Assembly (NCBI GenBank): GCA_023634235.1
Contig: JAMKCF010000019.1
Span: 1,860,001 to 1,924,000 of the forward strand
DNA length: 64,000 nt
Direction of reading: 5' to 3'
Source of the DNA: Pisaster brevispinus
Lineage: Eukaryota > Echinodermata > Asteroidea > Forcipulatida > Asteriidae
The notes beneath the pieces were generated by a model that was given only the letters and a program-made list of their open reading frames with translations, did not search any database and had not been told where the DNA came from. The position numbers and the translations under genes are program-made. The stretch's first letter is position 1. Each line of letters starts with the position of its first letter. This document shows, in pieces, positions 1-15,000 of this stretch.

Positions 1-32
1 TTTTTAACAGACATTTGGGTTTTTATCTTTAG

Positions 33-3000
33 GTGTCTGGAATCCATGAGATAATCGGTTGTCTAGTTGAGCAAGAGAAGGACATTCTTTCTTCTGAACT
101 CACATCCTCTGATATTGTGAGCAGGATCATTAATGTCAACACTATCATACAGGTAATGAGTCTTTTTATCTCTGTCACACCCCCCCCCCCCCATGACAGT
201 GGTGGTCATAATGAAGACAAAGTGGATATAGCAATTGGAGATTTATGGGAGCTCTAGGTGGCAGCAGACTTACTTTTGTTTTCAGAAGGGTGCCCAAGCT
301 CAGAATTAATTAGTCAATGGAAAATTACCTGGTAATGTACACACACATTTTAGCATTCTCCTATTAGACTTACACATGTATGCTTTCCTTTAGAAGGTTG
401 TCCCTCGATGTCAAGGTTGACTTTTCCAGATGCCAGGTTGTCATGATATTGGTAAGACCCCATGTGTGAAATCAGGCCAATGTGTGCATGACAGAGACGA
501 CCACAGATTGTACACACAAGTGAGACATTTGGGTCACGATTAGAGTTATGTGGTGTGTCATGGCCGAGTTTGGACTTGAGTTCTGATGGTTGAATCATCA
601 GAGTGTCAGTTCAAATCCAGGTTGTGACACTTGTGTCCGAGAGCAAGACACTAAACCATAATTGCGTCTCTTAACGCAGGTATCTAAAAGTATGCCCGAT
701 GAACAGAGATAATAATGCTGTACAGCGCCTTGATCTAGCTACTAGGATATGTGCGCAATATAAGAACCAAATATTATAATAATGCTGTTATCCACTTGCA
801 GTCGGCAGCGAGCACTTTCCAGTTCCTGGAAGGTTTCCAGTCTCTGTCTACGCTGGCTGCAACCAGATGTTATTTTTACCATGTTTTAGTAGTTTAGTCT
901 CAGCCTGCCAATTGGGCCTGGGCTGTCTTGCACTTTGACATACAGAACAGTCTTTTGAAGGCGGCCCTAATCCATGTGATCCATGTGTCCCACCCACTTA
1001 GGTTGTTTCGCAACAATGTGACTTCAATGCTTGGTAGCTTGACATGAGAGAGCACCTCATTGTTTGTTATGTGGTCCTCCCAAGTGATGGTCATGATTTG
1101 TAGCAGATGGCATTGTTGAACTGATTCTAGTTCCTTGATGTGCTGTTGATAGAGTGTGGAAGTCTCAGCAGAGTACAGGAGACTAGGCAGAACAATTATT
1201 TTTCACTTGATGGCAAGTTTGATTCCATGGCAGGACGTTTGTATTTCTTCAACAGTTTTCCACTAGGCCAGGCGATTAACACTGTCAAAGGCTTTTGCGA
1301 AGTCAATAAAACACATTAGAGTGGTCTTCTTTGGTCAATGGCCTTCTCTTGCAGCTGACAGAGAGTCTAAATCATCTGTTGGGTCTAAAGCCACACTGAG
1401 ATTGTAGAAGTGGACTTTTTGTGAATCAAAATGATCCATTTTGGGAGCATAAACAGATAGCAAAGTGACAGAAGACATGGAAGATGCCTTACTAATTGGA
1501 AGGTTCAGTGAGGCTAGCCTGTCAGAAATGCTACCTGGCTGTTCTGGCATACTATCTTCAATCTGAATAGCAATGACAAAACCAACACCAGATGTTCATT
1601 TTTTTCTGTTCTGAAGTGGTTCCATACCCGAAAATCATGTAAGTTTTCTCGTGGAGTTGGCCTGTACTGCTGAGCCGTACTTCTGAGAGGGTATCTGGAG
1701 CCTGCACTGAAGTTTATAATACATGGGGCCTTGCACAGAAGCCACTGATACTCACTGAGCCCACTTCTCTTCAACCCAGTGGCAGGCTGCTGCCCATCGA
1801 CTAGAAGTGGAAGGATTTGTCCTGCAGTATCTCACTGAGGAAATTGTTGACCTCTGCTGTTATCCAACGGTTTGAAATCGTCTGCCAGACGTCATGAAGG
1901 TGAGACTAGGATGGATATTTTGTCTACGCCGTTGGACCGTCTCAGTCGTTCTGCTGCCAGCAACCAATCCTACCATTTCATCCATGGCTGGGGGTTTAAA
2001 ATCAGAGTTTTCCTTCTAGGTGGACTGACTCTGATGGCTAATGAGCCCCACCTGCCCAGAGCACAGTCAGGTTTTTAGGCACCAGAAACTCGACTTCACC
2101 TCTGCCATCAGTATAACAGGGGTTGGTGTAAGAATCCAGGCACTAGGAGTTTGGTAAAGACAGGCTTTTGGAGACGCTGAGGATAACATGGAAGAGGGGG
2201 TTGGTCAGTTCACCTCACCACCCAGGTCGTCCTAACCATTTGACCCCAACCCAGTGGATGCCGTAGGCAACCCAATAGATGGCATCCTAGGTGCAGAAGA
2301 CATAAGCACTTCAATCATCCTATTGGTTTTTCCTTTAGTAAATATGCATTGAACTAATTAACATTTGTCTTTGTAAGAACAAATTCATTTAGAGCAAAAT
2401 GTGTCCCTGCTGACTAAACTGTTCCTGCTGACTGCTCTGACTGATTGATAAGTTGTAACAAAAAAAAACAATCAATTTTGTATTGACAGGAAATGATAAA
2501 GGACGCTTGGCACCTGCGCCAATCCAAAGCTCTGGTCTATCAGCCACATGGTTCATCACTTTCCACGATGCAGTATATTCCATGGACAGGTACGTCGACA
2601 TTTGCATTTAGATTTATCCTGAAATAGACATAGCAATAGACTGGTCCCCTGTCTTTAAAGCCAGACACTGATCTTACAAACCCAATGGTTTTATGGGATA
2701 GATAAATACCATATAAACATGCAATGACGCATAATGCCAGATTGATACTACACATACACATGTACTCATCAGTATTATGGCATGCAAGGTCAAGGTACAT
2801 CTGGCAGGCAACCAGCAAGGCCCAGTTTCAAAAAGTTGCTTAATTAAGCAGAAAATTTTGCTTAATAATTTTCTGTTCAGCAAAAATTAGCAGGAAACCA
2901 GTCGCGTACCATAAATGTGGAACATTATTTTCACTGGTAACCTTATTCTTGTTATCAAAATTGTTTAGTGATTAGCTACTTTTTGTGCTTAAGCAGCTCT

Positions 3001-6000
3001 ATGAAATTGGACCCATGTTCTTAAGGCCGGTATTTGGCCTCAAAGTGTGATGTCAGATGTTCAGCCTAACATAATAGCAGTCTAGTCCCCAAAATATTAT
3101 AGCACCTGTCATTTTGAGGTCCAGTTGCACTAGTTATTATATCAAGACATTCAGCATATGATTAAAAAGATTCCTCAAACTTTCTCAACCCTTTGAGATT
3201 ATGCGTACAAATCCAAGAGCTTCATCAAATGTAAAGCCATCCTAAGGAGAGGGTAAGGAAAGGGTATTATAGCTAAATGATTTGCTAAAGGATACAAACC
3301 CGATGATGGGATCAGTTTGGCTTAATGGTGTCTTACCCTGCCATTCACCTCTGAATCCCACCTCGAACATCAGCCTTGCATGGGGATTGGGTTTTTATTT
3401 TCTACCTGTTTTTTTAGGCATTTCCTAGTTGTATCTGGTGTTTCTCCGACATTTAAAATTGATCATGTCTTCATCATCTTCTTTACACAGTTACCTTCAG
3501 GCCTATGGGTTACAGTGCTAGCTAGACAGTTTGGGGGATCCCTTGGTGTCATTACCAAACAGATTTAAAATAAATAACAAAGTTCTAAAGATGACTAGCA
3601 TGTAAAGGATTGGCTGGCTCAGCCATCAGAACTGAAGTTTGTGAGTTGTGATTCATGTCTTAATTGTATGTAACATGACATACCCCAACTGTTTATGGAT
3701 GATAGAGACAGCAATTACTTGGTTGGAGCAACGGCTAGTATAACATGAACTGAAATCTTTTGAAAACTTGTGGATCCCTTTTTTGTTCTTTCTTTCAACA
3801 GCATCTACTGGACCAAAAGGCATAAGAATGCTTCTGACACAGCAGGTATACCAAATAATTGTCTTGAATTGTCAAGGATTTTCCCTGATTTCGTGATTTT
3901 TTTTAAACTTACACTTTTTCGTCAAAAGATGAAGCACTTATCGGCGAGTGTTTCTAAACATCTGGAGTGTCTGTAAATTCCCTGAAAAGCAATGTCTAGA
4001 AAGTTCAGAGTTATCATCCCTTGATAAGAAGGGAATCACTACACATTTTCCAGATGCTTTATAATTCTTTTTACAATCACCACCTAGGAACCAGTGCAGA
4101 GAGATTTCCATTGTACTTCAACAAACCATGACTTCCAATCCCACCTAAATCCCTAAATTTATGTCTATCTCAGCACCGTGTGACCATCGAGCGAGGCATT
4201 CCAAACAGCGAGGACATTCAATCCCGGGGCGCCCTCTATCAGCAAATTATGGAGCTGACCGATCTGATTCTCGAGGGTTACGTAACACAGTTAGGTTCTA
4301 TCAGCTTGAGTAGTGGTGAAGACAATGCTCAGTACGAGGAACTAGAGCAGAAATACCATCAAGAAAGATCTGCCCTGATTAAACCATTGAGTAAGTAGAA
4401 ACCTAAGGACTGCTTTGATGGAATGAACACCTAGGGTTGTTGCTGTTGGCTCCATTAGCAGTGTTGAAGCATCTAGCTATTTAAACCAAAGCTGTCAACT
4501 CAGACATATTAATAATGGTGGTGCAATTTATAGAGCGCCGTACATAGAAACTGCCCCGAATTGCTGAACAAGAGGTATACATAAAAGGGTTGTTGCATTG
4601 CAATAAAGGACCTCGCCTTCGGCTCAGTTCTTTATCCCTTGACCACAACCCTGCAGGTTTTTAACCTTTTCGTTACCGAATTTGTTTGGACATAAACAAC
4701 CGCTGGTGACCGCATTGTTTGAACACTCAAGCGTGAAGCACACAATCTTACACAACAGAAAGCTTTCGTTCAAAGGCCATTTTTACAAACTCCATTATCT
4801 CCTTGAAGATATTGTTTTACAGCAAAATAAGTAATAAAAAAGTTTTTCCTTAAGTTCTTGGTCTTTCTTTCCTCAGTGCAATCTGTAATCTCAAACACTT
4901 TTTTGTACACAACCATATGGCGCTCCGTAGGTGCTTGGCATTTCGGATCTTTCTATTCCAATTTGAAGAGATTGTATAATAGCAACCTTGTTTTATTTTA
5001 CCACCATTGGAAAGATCCGATCTCTCTCTTTTCAATGATGGTAAGCTTGGGTATGGAGGGTGAACATGGACAAAACTACAACTTTATTACAAATGACCTT
5101 TGTGCTCAGGCTTGAGTGCTTTTTTGTGTGCAAGCTTGGTCGACTAAAGTGGCCAATGGTAAGGAAGAGGGGGTATGAGTGCAGTCGACTAAAGTCGCCT
5201 ATGGTAAGGAAAGGGTTAAATGGTCTTTTAAGACCTCGTCGCCACTCTTTTATTGCCTTTTTTTGTAGTAATTATTTTGTTGTTCAAATCTGTAACAAAA
5301 CAGTAAGCTCCAGGCACTATGAACTTCTCCAATGTTTTCTCCGACACCCAATTTCAAACAATCATTTTTGCTGAAGTCATACTTGATGAGTATCATTAAA
5401 ACAAATGAAGCAGTCAGTCAGTTAGTCTGGTGTAGTTATTTGTAGGTTGTTGTAACAATGAAAGGTGTTGGCATTTTTTAATATCCAATTTTGGAAATGT
5501 TCTGAAGGTTTAACTTGATAACTGTGCATATATGTTCCCCCTGGTTCATAAATAATGCTTAGAGTGACCCGTCCCTTTTGTCTACTACATCAAGTGAGCT
5601 AGGTCACAAATAGTTGGGAATTGCTTTCTGAGTAGTTTAAATTACATTGGGGTTCATTTGAAAGTTTTATCAGTTACTGAGTAAAATGTTCTATTATTGC
5701 AATAGATGTTCAGATGATTAAAGACATACTTGATTCAGTTTTTTGTTTAAGGTAGGGTCATAGATTGGTTTTTGTCGACGCAATGCTGATCTATTGGCCA
5801 AAATATAAAGAAAGATACAACAAAATTCACATGTAAAAGTTTCAGCTGATTACAATGTCTTCTTGCTGGGAACGTCAAATCCATCCACGTTTAGCGAGGT
5901 GACAGGGGGTACCAGCTGCATCTCTTGTCCCAGCATTCGCGAAAGGATGCCAAACCCACAGAAATCTGAGAAAGGATTCATGCATGAATCGTTTCTCAGA

Positions 6001-9000
6001 TTTAGAAGTTTTTTGGGGGTGAAAAATTATTCTAACCATATTAATTCAAAGGGAATCCTCTCTCAAAATAATTTGCACTATCAACAGCTGCAGTGCTTCT
6101 CACCAAGTAAGTCTTTATGGTCTTTAATTGTTGGAGTACTTTACCATCCTATGACGCTACCTTTACAGTTTGTAATGAATGTAAAATTTGTGTGTTCCAG
6201 TCGACCTTGGTCAATATGAGAGAGCTGCATCCCTTGCTGAGAAGTATTGTGACTTTGGCATCTTAGTATCTCTCTGTGAACTGACTAAAAATGAAGAGAG
6301 ACTGCAGAGGTATATGAGCCAGTTTGCTACAAAGGTCAGTATACTTTGATTTCCCTTGCAAGGATAAACAAACACTCATCTTGTTGTTTAGGATTGTTGT
6401 TTAAAGTTGGATTTTTTAACAGAATATATGTTTGGTTTTACGAACTCTGCCAAAGCTTTGTATTTGGGTCTCTCCACAACTGATAAATGTTTAAGTAGGG
6501 CATGTGAGAGTGAGTTAAAAACAATTATTTTGTCAATGTTTTTATCAGTTCATTGTTCTGGGCCCCCAAATAAAGAAAAAAATGTCAGGTTAATTAATGA
6601 ACTACAAAATAATTAAAATATGGCAACAGACATCATATTGGCAGACAGGATGGGCTTTGAAGCTTACATGGAATAACTTAGAGTGTACCTTGATAAATTG
6701 TACTTATTCCCTTAGTTTTTCATAATGAAAATATGTATGTCCTTGTGACATATGTTACAATCTTAAAGATTATTTCTCTCATTTTTTTTAACTTCTCATA
6801 CCATTGTCTTAGTTTTTGTAAAGTACAAACCGTACAAGGCTTTGAATGAACACTGCAAAAATAGTGTATTTTATCATAACTAAACTTTACAACATAAAGA
6901 CCTGACCAGGTTAGGAACTGTCCGCCGTTACACTAGTCCAAGCTGAAGGCAAAGTCCATTGTAATATTCTCTGTAGAATGTTGATGCAGATAAATATTTG
7001 TTGGATGTTTATTGTGCTTTTTGCAGGGGTTTTCTGATTTTCTGTTCAAGTACTACATGGATGAAGGTAACCCTTTCACGAAAGATAAAACCCTTTTTAA
7101 TAGAAACATTTGATACAATCTGTTGTCATTTCCAAAGGATTTTGTAACCTTGAGTTTGAAATGGTTAGAACAAATTAGGGAGAGTGTGTTTTTTAAATTG
7201 AATGCTCAAATCTGTAACAAAACAGAGAGCCACTTGAAATCTCAGAAATAGATTTTCTCACCTGTGGAAAAATTTGTACAATTCAACCCAGAATGTGGGA
7301 AGATTGTTTTTTGAAATTCAACCACCACTAACCCTTCAAAATCCAACTTCATGTTTTGTATGCCTCTGTTGGACTGAGGACTGCACTAGTATACTGATTA
7401 TTCTCTACATGGGAGTAGGCAAACCATCACAATCAGAGTCTGATAGTTTTAGTGTTTAGTTACCCTATGGTGTTGGTTTTTGTTGGAATGAGGAAGGATC
7501 CCATTAAATCACTCATGTTGTTAGGGTCAATTAGAAAATTTAGTTATATCTTTGGGAGAGTTATATTGTCAGTCAGTAATTACAAAAGTTTTATGTGATC
7601 TGATTTATACTAGAGCTATTTCATTAAGATGATTTAAGTCTTTGCTTTTCGAGTCTCAAAGGTCAAAGGCCAAAGGCACCCAGTCAGGCATTCTGACATT
7701 CTGCATTTAGGTTGTCATGGCCGAGCAATTTAGAGCATCGAATTCAAGTTCTGGTGGTTAATTCATCGGGGTGTACATGTAGGTTCAAACCTTGGTCATG
7801 ACACTTGTGTCCTTGAGCAAGATGCTTTACTGTAGTTGATTCTCTGCACCCAGGGGTATAAATGGGTACCTGCGAGGGTAGAGGTTGATATTGTGTTTGA
7901 AAAAGCCTTCGGAGCGCCATGGCAGCCCGAGGCTGTATACACCCTAGGGAGCTGAGAAAGATTAAAGGAATGCTATTGGCCCAATGACCAGGGCACTAAT
8001 GTAAAGCGTATTGATACGTTATTGTAAAATGCACTATATAAGAACTAGTTATTATTATCATTTCTATTATTATTCTAGACCATTGAGTTTGCCTTGTGAC
8101 AAGAGGCCCATTTGAATCCTGTAATAAGCAGTGCCTACCTCAAACAGTGTATTCCTAATACAAGAAGTACACCTTGTTTTAAGATAATGATTGTTTTCTT
8201 GGTAACAGGAAAGCGAAGTAAGCTATTGTCTCAACCATTCTCTCAACACGCTGAGCTGAGTGAATTCCTTCAAGCTCATGACCATCTGAGCTGGTTACAT
8301 CATTTACAAGTCAATGACTACTCTAAGGTAACATTTTACTACTACCTTGTGCATTGACATCATCCACTGCCATCTTACATTATGGTAAATAATTCTAGGT
8401 TGCAAACATTAACTTAAAATCTAAATATTCAATTGTTTCAACAGGCCCAAGAAACACTGAAGAGGTTAGCTGCCAAAGAGAGATTGTCAGTAGCTAAGAA
8501 AAAGGTAAAATTTTTCTGAATTCTCATTTTGTTCTGTGAAAACAGCAGCTTCACTCTTACAGTGCATTTTGAAATGTACAAATTTTATCAAAGCATAGTT
8601 TTGAAAAGTAGTTGTAAAGATTTCCGAACTTTTCAAAACTGCAACACAATCTCGAAATGACGTGGTTTTGGAATCTGTTTAGCAAGGATCTAGGCAGTAG
8701 TAGACTTTGATATTTGTCAGATTGTCAAATGAAGATAAAAGTTTGACTTGTGTCTGACTATGAAGATGACTTTTATGAGGCCTTAGTTTTAATGTAAAAC
8801 TTTTTTACAAGGAGTTCCATCATTTGTTTATTGAAAACACGGGATGGAAATGAATTTATTCTTCGAAAAACTAATAACTTATTATCTCACTAGTTATCTT
8901 GAACCCTAGCAGTGCCCTTATTAAATACTATAATGTCATGCATTTTAAGCTGTAAATAACTTCATTAAGGTCTCATTGTGTACACTGTAAACATTACAAA

Positions 9001-12000
9001 TGTGTTCAATCAGCCCTGCCAATACGCAGTCCGAAAATTGAACCGATTTAATCGGCCTTGAACACTGCTGGGTTGAGGAGCCTTCAAAATCAAGACAAGA
9101 CCTCCATGGCTGTTTGTGAAATGTACATGAAATGTCCATGATGCTACCAAAAGTCCACCAGTTTGTTTTTTCCCAAATTGAAACTCCCTCAGTCACAAGA
9201 TTTGATGAATATTTTTTGGTGTATTTCTTTCTCAGACATTGCTGAGTTTGAGTAAGCTGAGTGCCCTAGCTGGTGGTGAAGCGTCAGACACAGAATTGGA
9301 AGGTTTGTAAATCTTTATGTTAAACACTGCTATCATATACTTGCTGCTGGACTAAAACAACTTCTCAAAGATTTCATTACGATTCTTTTGAATTTGAATT
9401 TGAAACATTGATTGTCGTCAAATCGCCATTTTATTATATAATTGACTGTAAGTAGGATTTTAACATGGCATTACTGCAAAAGTAGCATTTCTGAAATTAA
9501 TAAGAAGTAAATAAAACTTTCTTCCTGTAATGGTAGCTGCCCAAAAAGATATTATAAGTTGTTTTCTCTATCCGTATAACTCCCATTCACATGCCATTGG
9601 TGCTACGTTTAGCTCCAAAGCACTGTGGTTGCAAGGTTATCATGGTTATACAAATATGGGATGCATATGAGTGCATCGCGCAGAATATAATCACAAGGTA
9701 AAATCTGGACTATTCCATTTCGCGAGGTGAGGCGAAGCCGAGTGAAATGGAAAAGCCAGATTTAACGAGTGATTATATTCTGCAGCAATGCACAAACAAA
9801 ATATGTTCAATATTTGTTTTATGCAACTCACACATAGGCCCTTGTCATTTAAATTGTTTTTCACAATAAACACAAAATAGACACAGAAACTTGTCCATCC
9901 AGCACTCTGAAAACTTCTAAAAATTCTTCTCGAAACCGTGACACCACATTGCCTTGTTGGGACAAACGGGCGAGAATGTATTTTGGAAATGATGCTGCAA
10001 ATCATTCAATAATTATCCCTATTGGATATGTGCTTGTCCAATATTACAGAAATTGTTGCAGAAATAAATTAATTTCCATGAGGCGAAGCTGAGTGAAATG
10101 GAATAGCAAGATTTCACTGAGTGAATGATTTCACTGAGTGTAGATGTGTCGCGACAGTAAATACATGGCAAAATAATGGATGACATGTGACGCGTGTTCC
10201 ACCAATCAAATGACAAGTATCTGTGTGTGGTATATAAAACACTAAGCATCATTGTTAAAAATATGCATGAGAAAGGTCACCCAGTGTATTGTGTTTATGT
10301 GTTTGATATTGATGGTAAGGGACTGGGAGCAAGTCTGAGCTGTGTTGTTTGATATACTCATTTATATCATCTGTTTATTGTTGGTAGATATCAATACTGA
10401 GTTGGATATCATTCTACACCATGAACAGTTACCAATGGATCTAGCTCAGGTGAGTTTCAGATCATATCATGTCCTATTTCTTCCAAGAAACTCATGTTGG
10501 GTCTTCCCCAACTATCATGAATTTTACACTGATCATTCAGAATGATTTCTTTTGCTTATTGAACAACTTGATGGTTTTGCAAATATCATTGTTTCATGGT
10601 TGAAAATATTTTTAAAATATTATTGAAATATATTTTTTTACAGTCAATGGAGTTGTTTAGTAAAGAAAGGGACTTAACAGTGTTGGATCCAGAGCAACTT
10701 ATCTGGGTGAGTGTGGATTATCAAAAATTAGAAACTTCTGGACCCCAGATCTCTATAGATTGACAAGTTTGCATTTATCAGGATGACTTGACAAAAAGTC
10801 TTGCTCTTTGTAACTGTTTATGACACCTAAGGCCATATCTGAATTGGCAGCTACAGTTACGGCTACGATTGTTGCTAAGGGTGTCGCTAAGGACGTACTT
10901 TACTTCAGCGCATGATGATGCAGAAATCTGGCCGTAGCCATAGCTGTAGCCGCCAATTCGAACACAGCCTAAGTCTCTGTGTAACTTCTAACAAGTAAAA
11001 TACTGAAAGATTTGTAAGATTTTTGTCAGTATAAAGGAAAAGCAAGTAATTATCCTGAGACAACAAATGCCAAACATGAAGCTCACTTTTACTTTATTTT
11101 TCCTTTTTCTACCTGATTAAAATTAGGTGCTGATTTTTATAAACCATTTGGGAGTTACATTTTGAATTATGTCTGGCAGAATGAATTGATTGGTCACAAG
11201 TGGATTTTCAAATTGGCAAAGACTGGTACCATTGTGCCATACACATTCATTCAGAATTGTGTAATGGTAATACCATAAGCGTGGGGACAGTAGAACAAAG
11301 GAATACAAAAGGGACAATGCTGTCCTCACATTGGAATCCTTTGTATTTTTGTGTCCTCACATTTTTGTCGTGCGCTAAGTCTATGGAGAGTGTTAAGTTA
11401 GAGGGACAAAGGAAAGTCCTCACATAGATAGCAATAAATTGATGCATGTATGGGTGTTCGCCATGTGTAACATAACTGCACAAAAGCTTGTCCCAACCCA
11501 AGTGACTGTAATAGCAACTATCTCTAGTCTGAGGAATTCAAATTTAAGCAGTCGTTTGTGTCCAAGCAAGTCATTGTACCAGACATTATTCAAATTTAAC
11601 TCGTAAATGGCTTTTTGAGATCATGTATCATTTAAGAGAAAATCCAACTATTATCCACGGTTGTTGTTTTTTTTCTTACTTTTGTTTTACCATCTTATTG
11701 TAAATTGTTGCAATTCAGCATGTGGCTGCTTATGCAAAATCCTTACTGCATAACTACCAAAACAGGGTGATGTTTTGCATAGTGATGTTCCCTTGATCTG
11801 TGCCAAACTTCACAGAGCTGCTTAAGCAGAAAAAAAAGTTGCTGAACAATTTTCTGCTGAAGGAAAATAACAGGTAACCAGCCACAAACAGTATACATGG
11901 CATTGTTTATCTGTTGTGTAATGCCGTGTACATTTAGTCATCGTCTGTTTGTATTCACAGTTGTACATCAGTACAAACAACACCAACTCCAATGAGTTTG

Positions 12001-15000
12001 ATTTTAAGAAGGCTCTTGATCTCCTCAAATACATCCCAGGGGTAAGTTTAGTCGAAGATTGATTTGACTTCATAAATCCATTTACCTCATGCAGAGGATA
12101 TCACTTGATGTGCATTTTAAAATCATCTGATGCTTTAGTTTTTCAATGTACATGTATACAAGTATTGTAAATGTCTTTTTAGGTGTTCGGACAAAAGTCC
12201 GAAGACCTCTTGTTATTGTTCGGTTTTTTTTGTTTTTTTTTTACTTCGTCTTCTTCTTCTCGCCGTCGATTGTCCGCTAACAAAGACACACTTCCTAAGC
12301 TCATATAAACTTGAAACTTTAAACATAGTTAGATATTCATTAGTAGATGAAACCATTTTTGGTTTCGTCATGATGACGTCATCAGGTGTCGAGTTACGTT
12401 AAATCAAAGTTTAATATTTGAAAAAATCATAACTCCAAAACAACACAATGGATTTTCACAATCTATACATCATCGGATAGGCCTGGTATGACTCTAGAAA
12501 CGCTACACTGAACGCGACCTCATTTGACCTTGACTTCCGGTTCAAACCGGAAGTTGAATATTTGAAAAATTCATATCTCAAAAACTTCTGATCATTTCAT
12601 CACAATTTTTACATCAGATTGTAGATCTGTGATCCTTCCGAAACTTTTGCACAGAAACGATGCCAATATGACCTTAACTTCTGGTCCTAAATGGGTGTTA
12701 CAGCCCCAGTTAGTATTAACCGCAGTTAATTTGTGTATGGAGAAAAGCGCTGTAACTTACTGTCCGCTCCATTATTCATAAGGTTCAAAGTCCACGAAGC
12801 CTGTGTGTGCAACACGAAGCCTGTGTGTACAGTCCCACGTAATGAAAACCATAAGGTTCAAAGTCCACGAAGCCTGCGTGTACAGTCCCACACAACGGAA
12901 ATGTATCATTGCGTTGCTTATTCTTGTACGTTGTAACAACACGTGTCCCGCACATAAAAAAACTCAAACTCATCAAAGTTCAGTGTGAATTTAGTTCCGC
13001 TGTGCTCGTCTGTTGGCTTAATGGAAAACAAGGAATAAAAGAGGAGGTTTTACTGAGATGTCCACCTGCTTTAGGGATTTGTATGACTTTGACTAAATGA
13101 CAAAAACTTCAACTGAAAAAGAACAACACTGGCTTGTTTCTCATCAAACACCGAGACCCACGTCACGTTGATCGACGTGACCATGCCTGCCAAAGGCGCT
13201 CTAGGCCCTCTGAGTATGCCCTTCAGACACGGTGATTAAAATGGTAAGCTTTATTTCAAAATCACTGTTAAAAAGAGGGGGCATTCTTTTTTTGTCTACA
13301 ATAATGTAGATATGTTTCATCCATGAACTTGCCTAGTGTTTTTTGTTTTGTTTTTTTTTTACTTTCAAAAATCATTATTTTGTCATGGTTTAATTTTCAA
13401 CTATCTGATTGAATTGATGCTAATCCCCGCTCAGGTATATTATGAATATGTACTGTGTATGGAAAAAAACATAACTCGTGAACCAAAAAGTGTGCAACTT
13501 TTTTGGAGTTGATTTTAACGATGTTGTAGTCTGACAAGGGTTTGGTTAAAACAAAATAAGATTTAAGAGCGCCATCTGGCGGCAGGTTAAAACAGTTCAA
13601 AATACAGTTTTAATAGAAGCCTTTTGCAGAGTTTTTATAATTGTTTCAACATGGGCTCCACATACTTCACAAAAATGAATATGTTGGTGACCTTGTCTCG
13701 ACCTTTTAACCTGTCTAAACTGGAAGTTCTTTAAAACGCTTTAAAAAACATTATTTAATAGCTGTTCATTCTGTTTTCACAATAACAAACAGCACAGCTC
13801 ACGATCACTCCAGTCAGCTTTACTTGAATCCGAACACCTCGAATTTGTTATCAAACAAATTCTTATGTCTAGTTTACTTTAGTATTGTTCTTGTATGTAT
13901 TTTTCTAGATTCCTTTAAATTTTGCACACTGTAGGACAAAAAAATTCATGTTGTTTTAAACCAATGTGACCAATAAATAAAAGAATGAATGAATGAATGA
14001 ATGAATGATGTGATGCTGAAAAGGGGAGACTTCAGTGTTGTATAATAGCTAGCTACTGTTTGGACATTCAATATCATCCACATGATTTTGTATGACAAAT
14101 ACACTATGCAGTCTGCAATATGATATCATGTGGTGAATGGTGTAGCTGTTTAATACACAGAACAATTGATCGTACACAACCCTTGCAGGTGAGTACTTTC
14201 AAATGGAAGAGAGCTGTAATCAGAAGAACAAAATTGATGGTTTTTTATCTTTCGAGTGCATACGTTCTGGCACTGATACGCCTGAGAAATTTTCCCATCT
14301 AATAAAATGCTATTATCTTCAAGATCATTGTGTCTTGAATGTGATTTTTATTTCTCTGAATGTAGAAGACAAGAGAATAATTATGGTAATATTGTCGAGC
14401 AACATTTTTTGCTTTTGTGAATTCATCAGTTCTTTTCTTGACCCTTTTTTATGATAGGATGATGAGAAATTGGAGCATCTGAGATTGAATATCTGGTGCA
14501 AAGTTATTCTGAAGAACGAGTAAGTAACCAGCTCTTCATCTCTCATTAATATCTGGGAATGGCTTTCGCCATTTTTCTTGTACGCCAATCTCAGGCAGCA
14601 ATGTGAGATGCGCGATTGCACAAGTGTTGTGTCAGGTGCCACAGTTCTATATTACAGTCATTATTTTCTTATAAAACTCATTTGATATTTTGTCTTCATG
14701 CTGGCAAGTTTGTAAGAGGGCTTGATGCTCTATTGTGATAGTTATATGTAATGGTTTGAAAATACATGCAGAGCTTGCTGCTCATCTATCTAATAAAAGA
14801 TTATTACATCAAGCACAGGGCATAAAGTTCAGGTTTTGTCAAATCGTGGGTGTGAGTCACACTTTTGCCCTTGAGCAAGGCACTTAACCATACTGCTTCA
14901 TTCTTCAGATGGGAAGTAAAGCTGTAGGGTCCAGTGTGTTGTGTAATGCCTGAAAAAGAACCAAGTACATTTGTCGTTAAAAGAAGGGGTTTGCCCCAGT

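Noticed and set aside
3770..3976. Open frame [15 protein letters not shown] across the third Nup133 exon
   Set aside because: Phases of neighbouring exons require the other frame ([14 protein letters not shown]), which joins in frame on both sides.
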